A DNA stretch of 64,000 nucleotides from NCBI GenBank assembly GCA_963844255.1, contig CAWJNP010000073.1:1-64000 (forward strand). Direction: 5' to 3'. The notes under the pieces are model-generated. The model had not been told where the DNA came from and did no database searches. It saw only the letters and a program-made list of their open reading frames with translations. Shown here in pieces: positions 30,164 to 40,378 of this stretch. How positions within the stretch are numbered: the stretch's first letter is position 1; each line of letters begins with the position of its first letter. The DNA is from SZAS-79 sp963844255. Its GTDB lineage: Bacteria; Pseudomonadota; Gammaproteobacteria; Burkholderiales; SG8-39. The translations under genes were made by a program, and so were the position numbers.

Positions 30164-31024
30164 ATGAAACGCGTGAAGACTCCCGCACGCCCAAAACTCA
30201 CCAACGCCGGCCGTCCAGCGACCTACGCGGTCGAGGCCCATAACGAGCGCGGCGAGATGGTGCCCACCTCGATCGCCGGCGAGCATCCGCTGACCATGTA
30301 TCTCGACAAGCGCGAGCTCGTCACGCTGATGACGCTCGGGCAGGCGCCGGAGGCACTGGCCATCGGCTACCTGCGCAACCAGCGCCTCGTCGGATCGATC
30401 GCCGACATCGCCGAAGTGCAGGTCGACTGGGACACCGATTCGGTGGCGATCGTCACGCGCGGCGGCGTAAAGAACCTCAAGGAGCGGATGGGCAAGCGCA
30501 CCGTGACCACGGGCTGCGGCCAGGGCACGGTGTTTGGCGGCCTGATGGACGAGATCGACACCATCCACCTGCGCGACGACGTGCGGCTCGAGGACTTCCA
30601 GTTGTTTTCGCTGGTGGAGCAGGTGCGCAAGCACGAGACGATCTACAAGCAGTCCGGCGCAGTTCATGGCTGTGCGCTCGCGCAGGCCACGCCCGAGGGC
30701 GCAGAGATCATGATGTTCGTCGAGGACGTGGGCCGCCACAATGCGGTCGACGCGATCGCCGGCTTCATGTGGCTCGATGCCATCGACGGCTCGGACAAGA
30801 TCTTCTACACCACCGGCCGGCTGACTTCCGAGATGGTGATCAAGTGCGCGCAGATGGGCATCCCGTTCCTCGTCTCGCGCTCCGGCCTCACCAAGATGGG
30901 TCACGATATCGCGACGAAGATCGGGATCACCATGCTCGGCCGTGCCTCGGGCCGGCACTACCTGCTGTTCACCGGCGGCGAGCGGCTCCTGCGCACCGCG
31001 CCGCAGCCGACTGCGCTTGCCTGA
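30164..31024 (+). CDS. fdhD: Formate dehydrogenase sulfurtransferase FdhD
   Basis: 286 residues, intact. Motifs: PLTMYLDKRELVTLMTLGQAPEALAIGYL, VTTGCGQGTVFGG, SGAVHGCALA, FVEDVGRHNAVDAIAG and TTGRLTSEMVIKCAQMGIPFLVSRS, all in the FdhD fold. The E. coli enzyme uses a C-x-x-C loop (CGVCG); here the loop is TGCGQG with one Cys, as I recall in the betaproteobacterial branch. FdhD moves sulfur from a desulfurase to the Mo-bis-MGD of formate dehydrogenase, which is essential for activity. Coupled to moaA. The ATG 30164 start was picked over an ATG at 30153, inside the moaA end. Confidence 0.95.
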   Translation: MKRVKTPARPKLTNAGRPATYAVEAHNERGEMVPTSIAGEHPLTMYLDKRELVTLMTLGQAPEALAIGYLRNQRLVGSIADIAEVQVDWDTDSVAIVTRGGVKNLKERMGKRTVTTGCGQGTVFGGLMDEIDTIHLRDDVRLEDFQLFSLVEQVRKHETIYKQSGAVHGCALAQATPEGAEIMMFVEDVGRHNAVDAIAGFMWLDAIDGSDKIFYTTGRLTSEMVIKCAQMGIPFLVSRSGLTKMGHDIATKIGITMLGRASGRHYLLFTGGERLLRTAPQPTALA

Positions 31025-31051
31025 AGTCCTTCCATGCAAAGGGGAAATGCA

Positions 31052-31714
31052 ATGAACGTCGAACTCCATTTCGCGCCTGGCGCCTGCTCGTTCGTGCCGC
31101 ATGTCGCGCTCGAGGCCGTGCGCGCGGCGTCCGGCCGCGAGTTCACGCCCAAACTCGTCAAGCTGCACAAGGGCGAGCACCTGACTCCCGAATACAAGGC
31201 CATGAATCCCGACGCGCAGGTGCCCGTCCTCGTGGTCGACGGCAAGCCGCTGACCCAGATCGTTGCCATCTGCGACTGGATCGATTGCGTCTTCCCCACC
31301 GCGAAGCTGCTGCCCACCGATCCCTGGGAACGCGCGCTGGCGATGGCGCAACTGGCCTGGATGAACAACACCGCGCACCCGGCGTTCAACCGCGTGTTCA
31401 TGCCGCAGAAATACGCGGAGAGCGAATCCGCGCGCACCGAGGTCAAGGCCGCGGCGGTCACGCAGTACCGCGCCTGCCTCGCGCGCATCGAGGGCTGGGT
31501 GGATGGCGCCTCGCCCTGGCTGCAGGGCGAACATCTGTCCTTCAGCGACGCCTATGCCTTCACGTTGCTGCGCTGGGGCGGCTTCGCCGGGATCGATCCG
31601 GCCGGTTTCCCGGCGCTCCTCGGCCATGTGGAGCGCGTGATGCAGGCGCCGGCTGCAGCAGCGGCACTCGAACGCGAGCGGATCAAGCTCGATACCTACA
31701 AGCCGGCGGCCTGA
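31052..31714 (+). CDS. Glutathione S-transferase family protein
   Basis: 220 residues from ATG 31052 (GGGGAA ribosome site). The N-terminal thioredoxin-like domain has LHFAPGACSFVPHVALEAV and NPDAQVPVLVVDGKPLTQIVAICDWI, the GSH-binding PVL-x4-PLTQ motif. The C-terminal helical domain has MAQLAWMNNTAHPAFNRVF and SPWLQGEHLSFSDAYAFTLLRW. The ACSF motif with Ser/Cys is of the beta-class bacterial GSTs. The physiological substrate is unknown. It follows fdhD by 27 nt and could be read from the same transcript. Confidence 0.9.
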   Translation: MNVELHFAPGACSFVPHVALEAVRAASGREFTPKLVKLHKGEHLTPEYKAMNPDAQVPVLVVDGKPLTQIVAICDWIDCVFPTAKLLPTDPWERALAMAQLAWMNNTAHPAFNRVFMPQKYAESESARTEVKAAAVTQYRACLARIEGWVDGASPWLQGEHLSFSDAYAFTLLRWGGFAGIDPAGFPALLGHVERVMQAPAAAAALERERIKLDTYKPAA

Positions 31715-31749
31715 ATCCCGGCATGCCGGGCACGGCGCGGCCGCAAGGG

Positions 31750-32367
31750 ATGTTGCGCCTCCTCCTGGCCTGTCTTGCGTTTGCCCTTGCCGCGTGCGGC
31801 GGGCCGAAGGAATCCGCACTGCCCGCCGGATCCCGCGTGCTCGCGCTCGGCGACAGCCTCACCGCGGGTTATGGGGTCGCCCCGCCGCAGGCCTGGCCGG
31901 CGCTGCTCGCCAACCGCACCGGCTGGGTGGTCGTCAACGGCGGCATCAGCGGCGACACCAGTGCCGGCGCGCTCGGCCGGCTGCCCGCCCTGCTCGAGGA
32001 ACACCGCCCTGCGCTCGTGCTGGTGACGCTCGGGGGCAACGACATGCTGCGCAAACTGCCCGAGGCAGGCACGATCGCCAATCTCGCCAGCATCCTCGCG
32101 CTGGTCCGCGAAAGCGGCGCGCGTGCGGCGCTGATCGCCACACCGCAGCCGAGCGTCGCGGGCGCGGTGTTCCGAAGCCTGTCGGCGGCCGGGTTCTACC
32201 GCACGGTCGCCACCGGCAGCGGTGTGCCGCTGATCGAGGACGCGGTCGCCGACGTGCTCTCCGACCCGCTCATGAAGGGCGACCCGCTGCATCCCAATGC
32301 GGCCGGCCATGTACTGCTCGAAAAGAAACTTTACGCGGCGCTGAAAAAACTCGGTTTCGCGCCATGA
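31750..32367 (+). CDS. SGNH-type arylesterase (TesA-like lipoprotein)
   Basis: 205 residues from ATG 31750; an ATG at 31723 is also in frame. Signal LRLLLACLAFALAACG has a lipobox (LAAC). SGNH motifs: VLALGDSLTAGYGV (nucleophile Ser), VNGGISGDTS, VTLGGNDMLR (Asn block III) and DPLHPNAAGH (Asp-His pair). This is a multifunctional lysophospholipase/arylesterase/thioesterase of the TesA type. Predicted periplasmic or membrane-anchored. No operon partner beyond the GST gene is obvious. Confidence 0.92.
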   Translation: MLRLLLACLAFALAACGGPKESALPAGSRVLALGDSLTAGYGVAPPQAWPALLANRTGWVVVNGGISGDTSAGALGRLPALLEEHRPALVLVTLGGNDMLRKLPEAGTIANLASILALVRESGARAALIATPQPSVAGAVFRSLSAAGFYRTVATGSGVPLIEDAVADVLSDPLMKGDPLHPNAAGHVLLEKKLYAALKKLGFAP

Positions 32368-32457
32368 TTGCTGCCACTTTTTGATTGCAGCCCAGCACTG
32401 GCGCGGGTTTCAGGGCAGATTGCTGCCATGCACCGTTTTCTTGGAGACGCGTGCGGC

Positions 32458-33775
32458 TCAGCCGGCCGGGGCCGGATCGATGCGCATGCCGGGCGCGAAA
32501 TGGCAGACCGCATTGCGCCCCATGCGTTTCGCTTCGTACATGGCGACATCGGCGTTCGCTTTCAGAAGGAGCAGGTCGCTGCCATCCGCGGGATAAATGC
32601 TGATCCCAATGCTCCCGGAAATGGACAATTCGTGGCCTGCGATGAAGTACGGCCGCGACAGTTCATCGAGCATCTTGTTGCCTACCAGCGTCGCGTCCGA
32701 ACGGCTGCCGATCTCCTTGAGCACCACGACGAACTCGTCCCCGCCGGTACGCGCGACCGTATCGGCCTTGCGGATACAGCCGGTGAGGCGCTTGGCCACC
32801 GCTTTGAGCAGATCGTCGCCGACGCCATGGCCAAACGAATCGTTGACCGGCTTGAAACGGTCCAGGTCGACGAACATCAGGGCAAAAGACACCTTCTCGC
32901 GGTCCGCGTTGACCGCCGCCTGCGCCATCCTGTCCTCCAGCAGCATGCGATTCGGCAGGCCGGTCAGGCTGTCGTAGAGCGCGAGATCGCGCAGCTGGTC
33001 GTTTGCCGCCTGCAGCGACCGCGCGAGACCGGCGCTGTGCGCGGCGAAATGCGCATCGAGCGCGGACAGCGCCAGGGTCATCGCCAGGATGCCGATGGTC
33101 GTGATGCCGATCGTCAGCGCAAGCGCGGTGCTGGTCATGCCGGCAGTGGAATCCGCGGCCAGACAAACGCTGTCGGGCGCGAAGCGCGCGGCCGCCATGC
33201 CGGTGTAGTGCATCCCGGCAATGGCGAACCCCATGAGCGTCGCGCTGCCGAGCTTGGCGAGAAACGCGACCCCGAAGGCCTTCTGGCGCAGTTGGAAGGC
33301 GATCCACAGGGCGGCCAGTGATGCCACGATCGCGACGAGGACCGACGCGACGAACAGCAAGGGGATCGTACCGCAGCGGGGGTGACATCAGCATTGCGTA
33401 CATCCCCGTATAGTGCATCGCGCTGATACCGACGCCCATCAGCGACGCGCCGATCGCAATGTTCTTTCCGTCCATGCGTGGGCGCCGCACCACGAATAAG
33501 GCCACGCCCGATACGACGATCGCGATCGCCATGGACACGAGCGTGATCGCGACGTCGTACGCCATCCCGATCGGGAGGTGAAACGCCAGCATGCCGATGA
33601 AATGCATCGACCAGATGCCGCTGCCCATGGATACCGCCCCGCCGGCAAGCCAGCTCCAGGAACTCCTGCCCTGTTTCTGGCTCACGCGTCCGGCCAGTTC
33701 GAGGGCGGTGTAGGACGCGATGATCGCGACGATCAGCGACAGCGCGACAAGTTGCAGATCGTAGGTGCCGTTCAT
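32458..33775 (-). CDS. MHYT-domain diguanylate cyclase (active GGDEF, no EAL; frame-broken once)
   Basis: About 438 residues. The N-terminal seven-helix MHYT sensor has three copies of its motif: SMHFIGML, AMHYTGMY and GMHYTGMA. It is proposed to bind copper and sense O2, CO or NO. A shift near 33365 splits the second and third copies. The C-terminal GGDEF domain begins YDSLTGLPNRMLLEDRM; DLDRFKPVNDSFGHGVGDDLL and ARTGGDEFVVVL keep the active-site GGDEF. RKAD five residues before it is a standard inhibitory I-site. Many MHYT-GGDEF proteins also carry EAL; this one stops after GGDEF. Last gene of the kaiC operon, 1 nt after the preceding stop. Confidence 0.9.
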
Positions 33776-33776
33776 G

Positions 33777-36722
33777 TCATGTCTCTCCTTGATTCGCCGC
33801 GGCCAGAAAACGCGCTTCGAACTCCTCCGCCGGCACCGCCTTGCTGAACAGGTAGCCCTGCATTTCGTCGCAGGACAGCAGGTGCAGCAGGCGGCGCTGT
33901 TCCTCGGTCTCGACGCCCTCGGCCACGACCTTGCGCTTGAGCGAATGCGCGAGGTTGATGATCGTGGACACCAGCGCCAGCCCTTGCTGGTCCACCGTCA
34001 TGGCGACCACGAACGCGCGGTCGATCTTCAGCGTGTCCACCGGCAGCCTGGCGAGGTAGGCCAGCGAGGAAAATCCGGTGCCGAAGTCGTCGATGGCGAT
34101 CGTGACGCCGAGCGCGCGGATTGCCGTCAGCGTTGCAATGCTGAGCTGCACGTCCGCCATGATCAGGCTTTCGGTGATTTCCAGTTCGAGCCCGGCCGCC
34201 GCCTGCGGGTCGATGCCGATCACCTGTTCGATCTCTGCGATGAAGCCGAGATTGCGCAGTTGCAGCGGCGAGACGTTGACCGCGATGCGCACCGCACCCA
34301 GGCCGGCGGCCCGCCAGCGCAGGAAATCGGCGCTCGCCCGGCGCAGCGCCCAGCGGCCGACCTCGTGGATCATCCCGGTTTCCTCCAGAACCGGAATAAA
34401 GCGGCCCGGCGGCACGAGTCCGGTTCGCGGATCGTTCCAGCGGATCAAGGCCTCGGCGCCGGTCATCAGGCCGCTGGCGAGGTTCACCTTGGGCTGGTAG
34501 TGCAGGACGAACTCTTCGTTCTGCAGCGCCTGGCGAAGCTGGTTCTCCAGCGTCAGCTGGGCCGCCACCGCAGCGGTCATTTTCCGGTTGTAGAAGAGAT
34601 ATCGATCGCCGGCCGCCTTGGCGCTCTTCAGCGCGGCCTCGGCGTTTCTGAACAGGGCGTCGGCGTCGGCGCCATCGTCCGGATACTGCGCGACCCCGAC
34701 CTTGAACGAGATCCGGAACTGCGCCTCGCCGACGGCGAAGGTGTGTTCGAGGAAGTCGCCAAGCTTCTTTTCCAGCAAGCCGCCGACTTCCCGTCCCCGG
34801 CGGATCACCGGCGACACCACCGCAAAGTGGTCCGCACCGATGCGCGCGACCAGGTTCACGTTACCCGCGCCCGCCGCCAGCCAGTCGGCCACCTGCTTGA
34901 GCAGCGCATCGCCGGCCGCGTGGCCGAACGTGTCGTTGATGTTCTTGAAGCGCTCGAGGTCGATCATGAATACTGCAAGCCGATGCCCGCCGACGGCGGC
35001 GGCGCGCAGGTGCTGCGCGACCCGGTCGAGAAACAGGCGACGATTCGCAAGGCCCGTCAGCGCATCGTGGTAGGCCAGATAGTCGAGCCGATCCTGCTTG
35101 CCGAGCGACTCCAGCGCGAACGACAGATTCGCGACCAGATCGAGCAGCAGGCGTTCCTCTTCGGCATCGAATTTTCCGGGTTCCGCGGTACGCAGCAGAA
35201 GCGCACCCGCAACACGTGTCCCGGCCAGGATCGGCAGCAAGGCCAGCCCGTAGCTTCCCTGCGCGGTCAGCGCCGATCGATTGGGAAACCGGGGGTCCGT
35301 GGCGACGTCGTTGGAAATCACCGGCTTGCCGGTCTGCAGGACAAGCGCGATCACAGTCCCCGAATGCAGCGGATCGCCGTTGTGATGGTCGAGCACCCGT
35401 TGCAGCTGCGAGTGATCCAGTTCGGAGGCCGCGGCGATGGATCCAACGCCGCTCGCATCCAGGTCGATCACGCTTGCAAACGAGAACCCACCCTCGGACA
35501 CGGCGATCCGGCACACCTCCGCGAACAGTTCGCCACGCTCCCGGATGCGCACGATCGCGGCATTGATTCCGCTCAACATCGCATACACTCGGTTCAGGTG
35601 CAGAATTCTCTTTTCCGCCACCGCACTTGCCGCCGCCTGCGATTCAAGCGACTGCGCCATCTCGTTGAACGCCGTGGCCAGCTCGCCGATTTCGTCGCGT
35701 GTCGCCACGCGCGAGCGGTGTGCAAGGTTTCCCTTGTCCAGTGCTTCGGCGTCGCGTCGAAGCTCCCGTAGCGGGCGCGATATGCGTCTCGCCGCCATGA
35801 ACACAAAGCCCGCGGACAGCACGAACACCAGCAGCAACGTGGCCAGGATCCGGTTGCGTTCGCGCCGAAGCTCTGCAAAGAGCGCCTCCGCGGGCAAGCC
35901 CGCAGATGCAACCCAGTCAGTACGACTGACTGGGGTGGCGGCGAACACGCGCTCCACTCCGTCCGGACCGATTTCGATCCACGTGCCGCGCTTCCCCGCC
36001 AGGGCCGTTGCCGCCGCGCTTTCGACACGCTGTCCGACGCGCTCGGTATCCGGCGTGCTTGCGACGATCCAGCCCGCACCGTCGAGTATCCGCGTGCGCA
36101 AATTCACCGGCTGCGAAGCGCCGGCAACGGCCGGCGAAAACGCAAGCAGATCAATCGGCGCCGTGACCGCCCCGATCAGCCGGTTCGCCGCGTCCTTCAC
36201 CGGATAGGCCGCGATGACGACCAGCCGGCCGGTGAGCTGCCCGCGTACCGGCCCGCTCAGCACCATGTCATCCGCCGCTTTCATCCTTTCGTACAGTTCG
36301 GGGTAGAGACTGACCACGACGCCCGTTGAATTGTCGAGCGATGCGCTGCATACGAACTCCCACTGGAGGTTGAAGGTGCTGATGTTCGCGTACTGCGGCT
36401 GGAATTTGCGCAATTCCACCACGAACGGATCGCAGCGCGAGCGGTCCATCGCCTGCACGTGGGGCCGTTTTGCGATCTCCGCAAGTACCGCTCGCGTCCT
36501 GTCCACGCTGATCTCGGCGCGGGTGGCCATCGCATTTGTGATGCCGATCGCATGCTGATGCGCCGCATCGACCTGGCCGCCGAACTGCGCATGGACGCTC
36601 CACGCGACAATTCCGGACAAGGGCAGACCGACCGCCAGCACCAGCAGCGCGAGCCTGGCGACGATGGACAGGCGCAGCCCAGACACACGGCCCAAACCCT
36701 TCGTCGCGGCGCCATCCATCAT
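33777..36722 (-). CDS. Membrane c-di-GMP phosphodiesterase: sensor-HAMP-GAF-degenerate GGDEF-EAL
   Basis: 981 residues, intact. Membrane helix about 20-40, a double-Cache-like periplasmic domain (about 45-290), second helix ILATLLLVFVLSAGFVFMAA, HAMP ISRPLRELRRDAEALDKGNL, coiled coil, GAF (about 390-550), then GGDEF and EAL. The GGDEF signature is IGADHFAVV, so cyclase activity is unlikely. EAL is complete: GAEALIRWNDP, VNVSPLQL, LELEITESL, IDDFGTGFSSLAYL, LKIDRAFV and VAEGVETEEQ. It should degrade c-di-GMP in response to a periplasmic signal. The start MMDGAATKG overlaps the preceding stop (ATGA). The catalytic half is closely similar to the preceding gene. Confidence 0.93.
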   Translation of the reverse strand: MMDGAATKGLGRVSGLRLSIVARLALLVLAVGLPLSGIVAWSVHAQFGGQVDAAHQHAIGITNAMATRAEISVDRTRAVLAEIAKRPHVQAMDRSRCDPFVVELRKFQPQYANISTFNLQWEFVCSASLDNSTGVVVSLYPELYERMKAADDMVLSGPVRGQLTGRLVVIAAYPVKDAANRLIGAVTAPIDLLAFSPAVAGASQPVNLRTRILDGAGWIVASTPDTERVGQRVESAAATALAGKRGTWIEIGPDGVERVFAATPVSRTDWVASAGLPAEALFAELRRERNRILATLLLVFVLSAGFVFMAARRISRPLRELRRDAEALDKGNLAHRSRVATRDEIGELATAFNEMAQSLESQAAASAVAEKRILHLNRVYAMLSGINAAIVRIRERGELFAEVCRIAVSEGGFSFASVIDLDASGVGSIAAASELDHSQLQRVLDHHNGDPLHSGTVIALVLQTGKPVISNDVATDPRFPNRSALTAQGSYGLALLPILAGTRVAGALLLRTAEPGKFDAEEERLLLDLVANLSFALESLGKQDRLDYLAYHDALTGLANRRLFLDRVAQHLRAAAVGGHRLAVFMIDLERFKNINDTFGHAAGDALLKQVADWLAAGAGNVNLVARIGADHFAVVSPVIRRGREVGGLLEKKLGDFLEHTFAVGEAQFRISFKVGVAQYPDDGADADALFRNAEAALKSAKAAGDRYLFYNRKMTAAVAAQLTLENQLRQALQNEEFVLHYQPKVNLASGLMTGAEALIRWNDPRTGLVPPGRFIPVLEETGMIHEVGRWALRRASADFLRWRAAGLGAVRIAVNVSPLQLRNLGFIAEIEQVIGIDPQAAAGLELEITESLIMADVQLSIATLTAIRALGVTIAIDDFGTGFSSLAYLARLPVDTLKIDRAFVVAMTVDQQGLALVSTIINLAHSLKRKVVAEGVETEEQRRLLHLLSCDEMQGYLFSKAVPAEEFEARFLAAANQGET

Positions 36723-39700
36723 GAAATGACCGGTGGCGCCAGGAATTTCTGCTCGAATATTTCCGCCGGCACCGGCCTGCTGAACAGGTAACCCTGCATT
36801 TCGTCGCACCCCAGCAGGCGCAGCAGGCGCGATTGCTCTTCGGTCTCCACACCCTCGGCCACCACCTTGAGCTTGAGCGAATGCGCGAGGTTGATGATCG
36901 TGGACACCAGCGCGAGCCCCTGCGGCCCGCTCGTCATGTCGATCACGAATGAACGGTCGATCTTCAGCGTATCCACCGGCAGCTTGGCGAGATAGGCCAG
37001 CGAGGAGAAGCCGGTGCCGAAGTCGTCGATGGCGACGCTCACGCCGAGCGCACGGATCGAGCGCAGGCTGGCGATGCTGAGCGAGACGTCCGACATGATC
37101 AGGCTTTCGGTGATTTCCAGTTCGAGTCCGGCCGGTGCGTGCGGGTCGATCCCGATCACCTGTTCGATCTCCGCGATGAAACCCCGATTGCGAAGTTGCA
37201 GCGGCGAGACGTTGACCGCGATGCGCACGGCGGGCAGGCCCGCCGCGCGCCAGCGCAGGTAGTCCCGGATCGCGCGGCGCAAAGCCCAGCGGCCGACGTC
37301 GTTGATCATTCCGGTTTCTTCCAGGATCGGAATGAAGCGGCCCGGGGGAACGAGTCCGGTACGCGGATCGTTCCACCGGATCAGCGCCTCGACCCCGGTC
37401 AGCTTGCCGCCTGCGAGAGTCACCTTCGGCTGGTAGTGCAGTTCGAACTGCTCCTTGTCCAGCGCCTCGCGCAACTGGTTTTCGAGCGCGAGCCTGCCTG
37501 CCGCTGCCTCGGTCATTTTCCGCGTATGGAACAGATACCGGTCGCCATCCACCTTGGCCTTCTTCAGCGCGGCTTCGGCGTTCCTGAACAGCGTGTCGGC
37601 ATCGGTTCCGTCCTCCGGGAAAATCGCCACGCCGACCCTGACCGCAACCCGAAGCTGCATGTCGCCCTGGACGAAAACATGTTCGGCAAATGCCGCCATC
37701 GTTTTTTCGAGCAGACGCACCAGATCGCCGTCGCGCCGTATTTCCGGCAACACCAGGGCAAACTGATCGGCGCTGATCCGCGCGATCAGATTGGCGTTGC
37801 CCAGATTCCTTCCGAGCCAGTCCGCCACCTGCTGGAGCAGCAGATCACCCGCCGGCCGGCCGAGGGTGTCGTTGATGTTCTTGAAGCGCTCCAGGTCGAT
37901 CAGGAACACGGCGAGTCCGTGTCCCCGGCTTGCCGCATTGCGCACGTGCAGCGCAACGCGCTCGAGGTACTGGCTGCGGTTCGCCAGTCCGGTCAGTTCA
38001 TCGTGATACGCGAGATACCTGAGCCTTTCCGCTTTTTTGATGTAATCGAGTGCGAACGATATTCTCCCGGCAGTTTCCAGCAGAAGCTGCTGCTCCTCTG
38101 CGTCGAATGCAGCAACCTCGCCCGCGTAAAGCGACAACACGCCGACGAGCCTGCCGTCCTGATGCAGCGGCAGCGCCGCGGAAGACTTCCAGCCGAGGCG
38201 AACGCCCTGCGCATGCCATGGCGCGGTCAGCGGGTCGTGGCAGAAATCGTCGCACCAGACCGGCTGATCGCTGTTGCTTGCGGTACCGGTGGGGCCGCGT
38301 CCGTGCGTGCTCGCCCCGTCCCCCGCAATCCCGGCCACCCGCAGGTAATCTTCCGCGTGATCCCCGTGGCTGGCGACGGGACGTACGACATGGGTGCGGG
38401 GGTCGGTCACCCCCACCCACGCCATCTTCAGCCCGCCCACCTCGACGATGATCCGGCAGGCCTCCCTGAACAACGCTTCGCCGTCCGCAGCGCGGATGAC
38501 CGCGGCATCGATCTCACCCGACACCGCCCGGATCCTCGACAGAGTGGCGATCTTCCGCTGCCTGCCCAGATTGTCGAGCGCAAACGAAATATCTCCTGCG
38601 AGTTCCGTCAGCGAGCGCATCTCCTCGGCGTGAAAGAATTCGACCTCGCCAGCGTACAGCGCGAGTGCTCCGATGGCCTCGCCCGCGACGATCAGCGGAA
38701 GCACCGCCAGCGAGCGCACGCCGGATTCGCCATGTTTGCCGCGCAGCAGGGCCTGCGGATCGGATTGCGAGTCGTTGGACACGATCGCTTTCTTCTTGCG
38801 CATGGCTCTCGCAATCATGGTCGCGCCCGCCGTTTCCGGTGACGCCAGCATGCCTCTGATCTCTGCCATGAGCGCGACATCCAGGCCCGCGGACGCCACT
38901 GGAACGATCGTGCCTCCGCTCTGATCGAGCTCGCAGATCAGCGCGGTCCGGAATCCGCCGCCCTCGACCGCGATCCGGCAGGCCTCGCGGAACAATTCAT
39001 TCCGGTCGCGCACGCGCACGATCAGCGTATTGATGCCGCTCAATACGCCCAAAACGCGGTTGAGATAGGCGATCCTGCGTTCTGCCATTTTGCGCTTGGT
39101 GAGGTCGCGCGCGGTGGCGACGATGACCCAACCCTGGTCGGTATGCATTGCGCGGCGGCGCGTTTCGATGGGGACAACCGAGCCGTCGCTGTGGCGATAC
39201 TCCCCTTCGACCGAATTTGCGGCGGCGGCGTTGTCCGCGATGAGCGCATCGTAGTCGCGCTCCAGAGTCTCCCGGTCGGTGCTGAACACGTCCATGGGCG
39301 TCATGCCCAGCAGTTCCTCGCGCGTGCGGCCCACCATGTCGCAGAAGGTCTGGTTGACGTCGATATAGCGCAGGCTGGCGCGGTCGATCAGCAGAATGGC
39401 GTCCCCGGAAAAATCCATCGCCGTCCGGAACCTGAGCAGTTGCTCCCTGCGCGCTACCTGCTCGGTGATGTCGCGCACCAGGGTGACGATGGTCCAGCGA
39501 TCCCCGGAGCGCACCGCATGGCGGCGCAATTCGACCCAGGCGTCGGGTGCGTCCTTGCGCGGCCGGAGCAGTTCCATCGGCTCGGCGTCCACCCCGCTCG
39601 CGATGATCGCGTCGTAGCTGCGTTCTAGCTCGGCGAGCGAAACGGACAGGATCCCATCGGGGCCCAGCGCCATCATCTCTTCGCGCGTCCGGCTCTGCAT

Positions 39701-40378
39701 CCGGCACGCGGTCTCGTTGATATGGACGAATTTCATGCTGGTGCGGTCGACCAGGTAGACGGCATCCTCGATCACGTCCAGCGCCGCGCCCAGGCGCCGC
39801 AACGAGGCCTCACCGCGCCTTTGCGCGGTGATGTCCAGGTGCATGATCACGGCGCCGTTGCCGTGCGTGTCGTGCAAGGGCGTCGCCGTCATCAGGAACC
39901 AGCGGTCGCGGGTCCTGGAATGACAGGGATACTCAATCGAAAAGCTGTTTGCCGCACCGTCCAGAACCGAACGTATGCCCTCGGCCGCCTGGCGGCCGGC
40001 GAATGCGTCCCCGTCGCGCGCGGTGTCGAGAATTTCGAGATAGTTCGAATCCACGCCGTGATCCGGACCCAGAATCGAATTGCCACCCTTGAACAGGCGC
40101 CACGCTTCGTTCACCGCGAGGATACGTCCATCCCCATCGAGCAAGGCGGTGTGCGCGGGCAGCGCATCGAGGATCGCGGCCTGCCTGGCGGCCTCCCTGG
40201 CGCGCAACTGGTCCTGGGCATGGCGCAGCAGAATTGTGCGGCCCTCGCGGTCGGCCACCGAATCGACTTCGCCCCCCGTCAGGTCTTCCAGGCGCTGCGC
40301 GCTCTGGTGCAGCACGTCGATCAACGCGCTGATTTCCTTGTCCGACCCGGAGCCGGAGACTGCCTCGATGAGTTTCAC
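36719..40378 (-). CDS. Soluble c-di-GMP phosphodiesterase: PAS3-GAF2-degenerate GGDEF-EAL
   Basis: 1219 residues, intact. After a helical N-terminus come three PAS-like domains (about 65-190, 195-310, 320-435; SLRYIDVNQTFCDMVGRTREELLG in the third), two GAF domains (about 455-600 and 620-765), a GGDEF domain with the ruined signature RISADQFALVL, and a complete EAL domain (GVEALIRWNDP, VNVSPLQL, LEITESL, IDDFGTGFSS, LKIDRSFV, VAEGVETEEQ). So it is predicted to hydrolyse c-di-GMP, with the GGDEF part perhaps binding GTP as an activator. No membrane helix. Its ATG overlaps the kaiB stop, so translation is coupled. Confidence 0.93.
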   Translation of the reverse strand: MKLIEAVSGSGSDKEISALIDVLHQSAQRLEDLTGGEVDSVADREGRTILLRHAQDQLRAREAARQAAILDALPAHTALLDGDGRILAVNEAWRLFKGGNSILGPDHGVDSNYLEILDTARDGDAFAGRQAAEGIRSVLDGAANSFSIEYPCHSRTRDRWFLMTATPLHDTHGNGAVIMHLDITAQRRGEASLRRLGAALDVIEDAVYLVDRTSMKFVHINETACRMQSRTREEMMALGPDGILSVSLAELERSYDAIIASGVDAEPMELLRPRKDAPDAWVELRRHAVRSGDRWTIVTLVRDITEQVARREQLLRFRTAMDFSGDAILLIDRASLRYIDVNQTFCDMVGRTREELLGMTPMDVFSTDRETLERDYDALIADNAAAANSVEGEYRHSDGSVVPIETRRRAMHTDQGWVIVATARDLTKRKMAERRIAYLNRVLGVLSGINTLIVRVRDRNELFREACRIAVEGGGFRTALICELDQSGGTIVPVASAGLDVALMAEIRGMLASPETAGATMIARAMRKKKAIVSNDSQSDPQALLRGKHGESGVRSLAVLPLIVAGEAIGALALYAGEVEFFHAEEMRSLTELAGDISFALDNLGRQRKIATLSRIRAVSGEIDAAVIRAADGEALFREACRIIVEVGGLKMAWVGVTDPRTHVVRPVASHGDHAEDYLRVAGIAGDGASTHGRGPTGTASNSDQPVWCDDFCHDPLTAPWHAQGVRLGWKSSAALPLHQDGRLVGVLSLYAGEVAAFDAEEQQLLLETAGRISFALDYIKKAERLRYLAYHDELTGLANRSQYLERVALHVRNAASRGHGLAVFLIDLERFKNINDTLGRPAGDLLLQQVADWLGRNLGNANLIARISADQFALVLPEIRRDGDLVRLLEKTMAAFAEHVFVQGDMQLRVAVRVGVAIFPEDGTDADTLFRNAEAALKKAKVDGDRYLFHTRKMTEAAAGRLALENQLREALDKEQFELHYQPKVTLAGGKLTGVEALIRWNDPRTGLVPPGRFIPILEETGMINDVGRWALRRAIRDYLRWRAAGLPAVRIAVNVSPLQLRNRGFIAEIEQVIGIDPHAPAGLELEITESLIMSDVSLSIASLRSIRALGVSVAIDDFGTGFSSLAYLAKLPVDTLKIDRSFVIDMTSGPQGLALVSTIINLAHSLKLKVVAEGVETEEQSRLLRLLGCDEMQGYLFSRPVPAEIFEQKFLAPPVIS

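Noticed and set aside
36722..37376. N-terminal extension of the second phosphodiesterase up to 37376
   Set aside because: The frame is open but lies inside the EAL part of the preceding gene; the ATGA overlap start MMDGAATKG fits a sensor protein with its first membrane helix.
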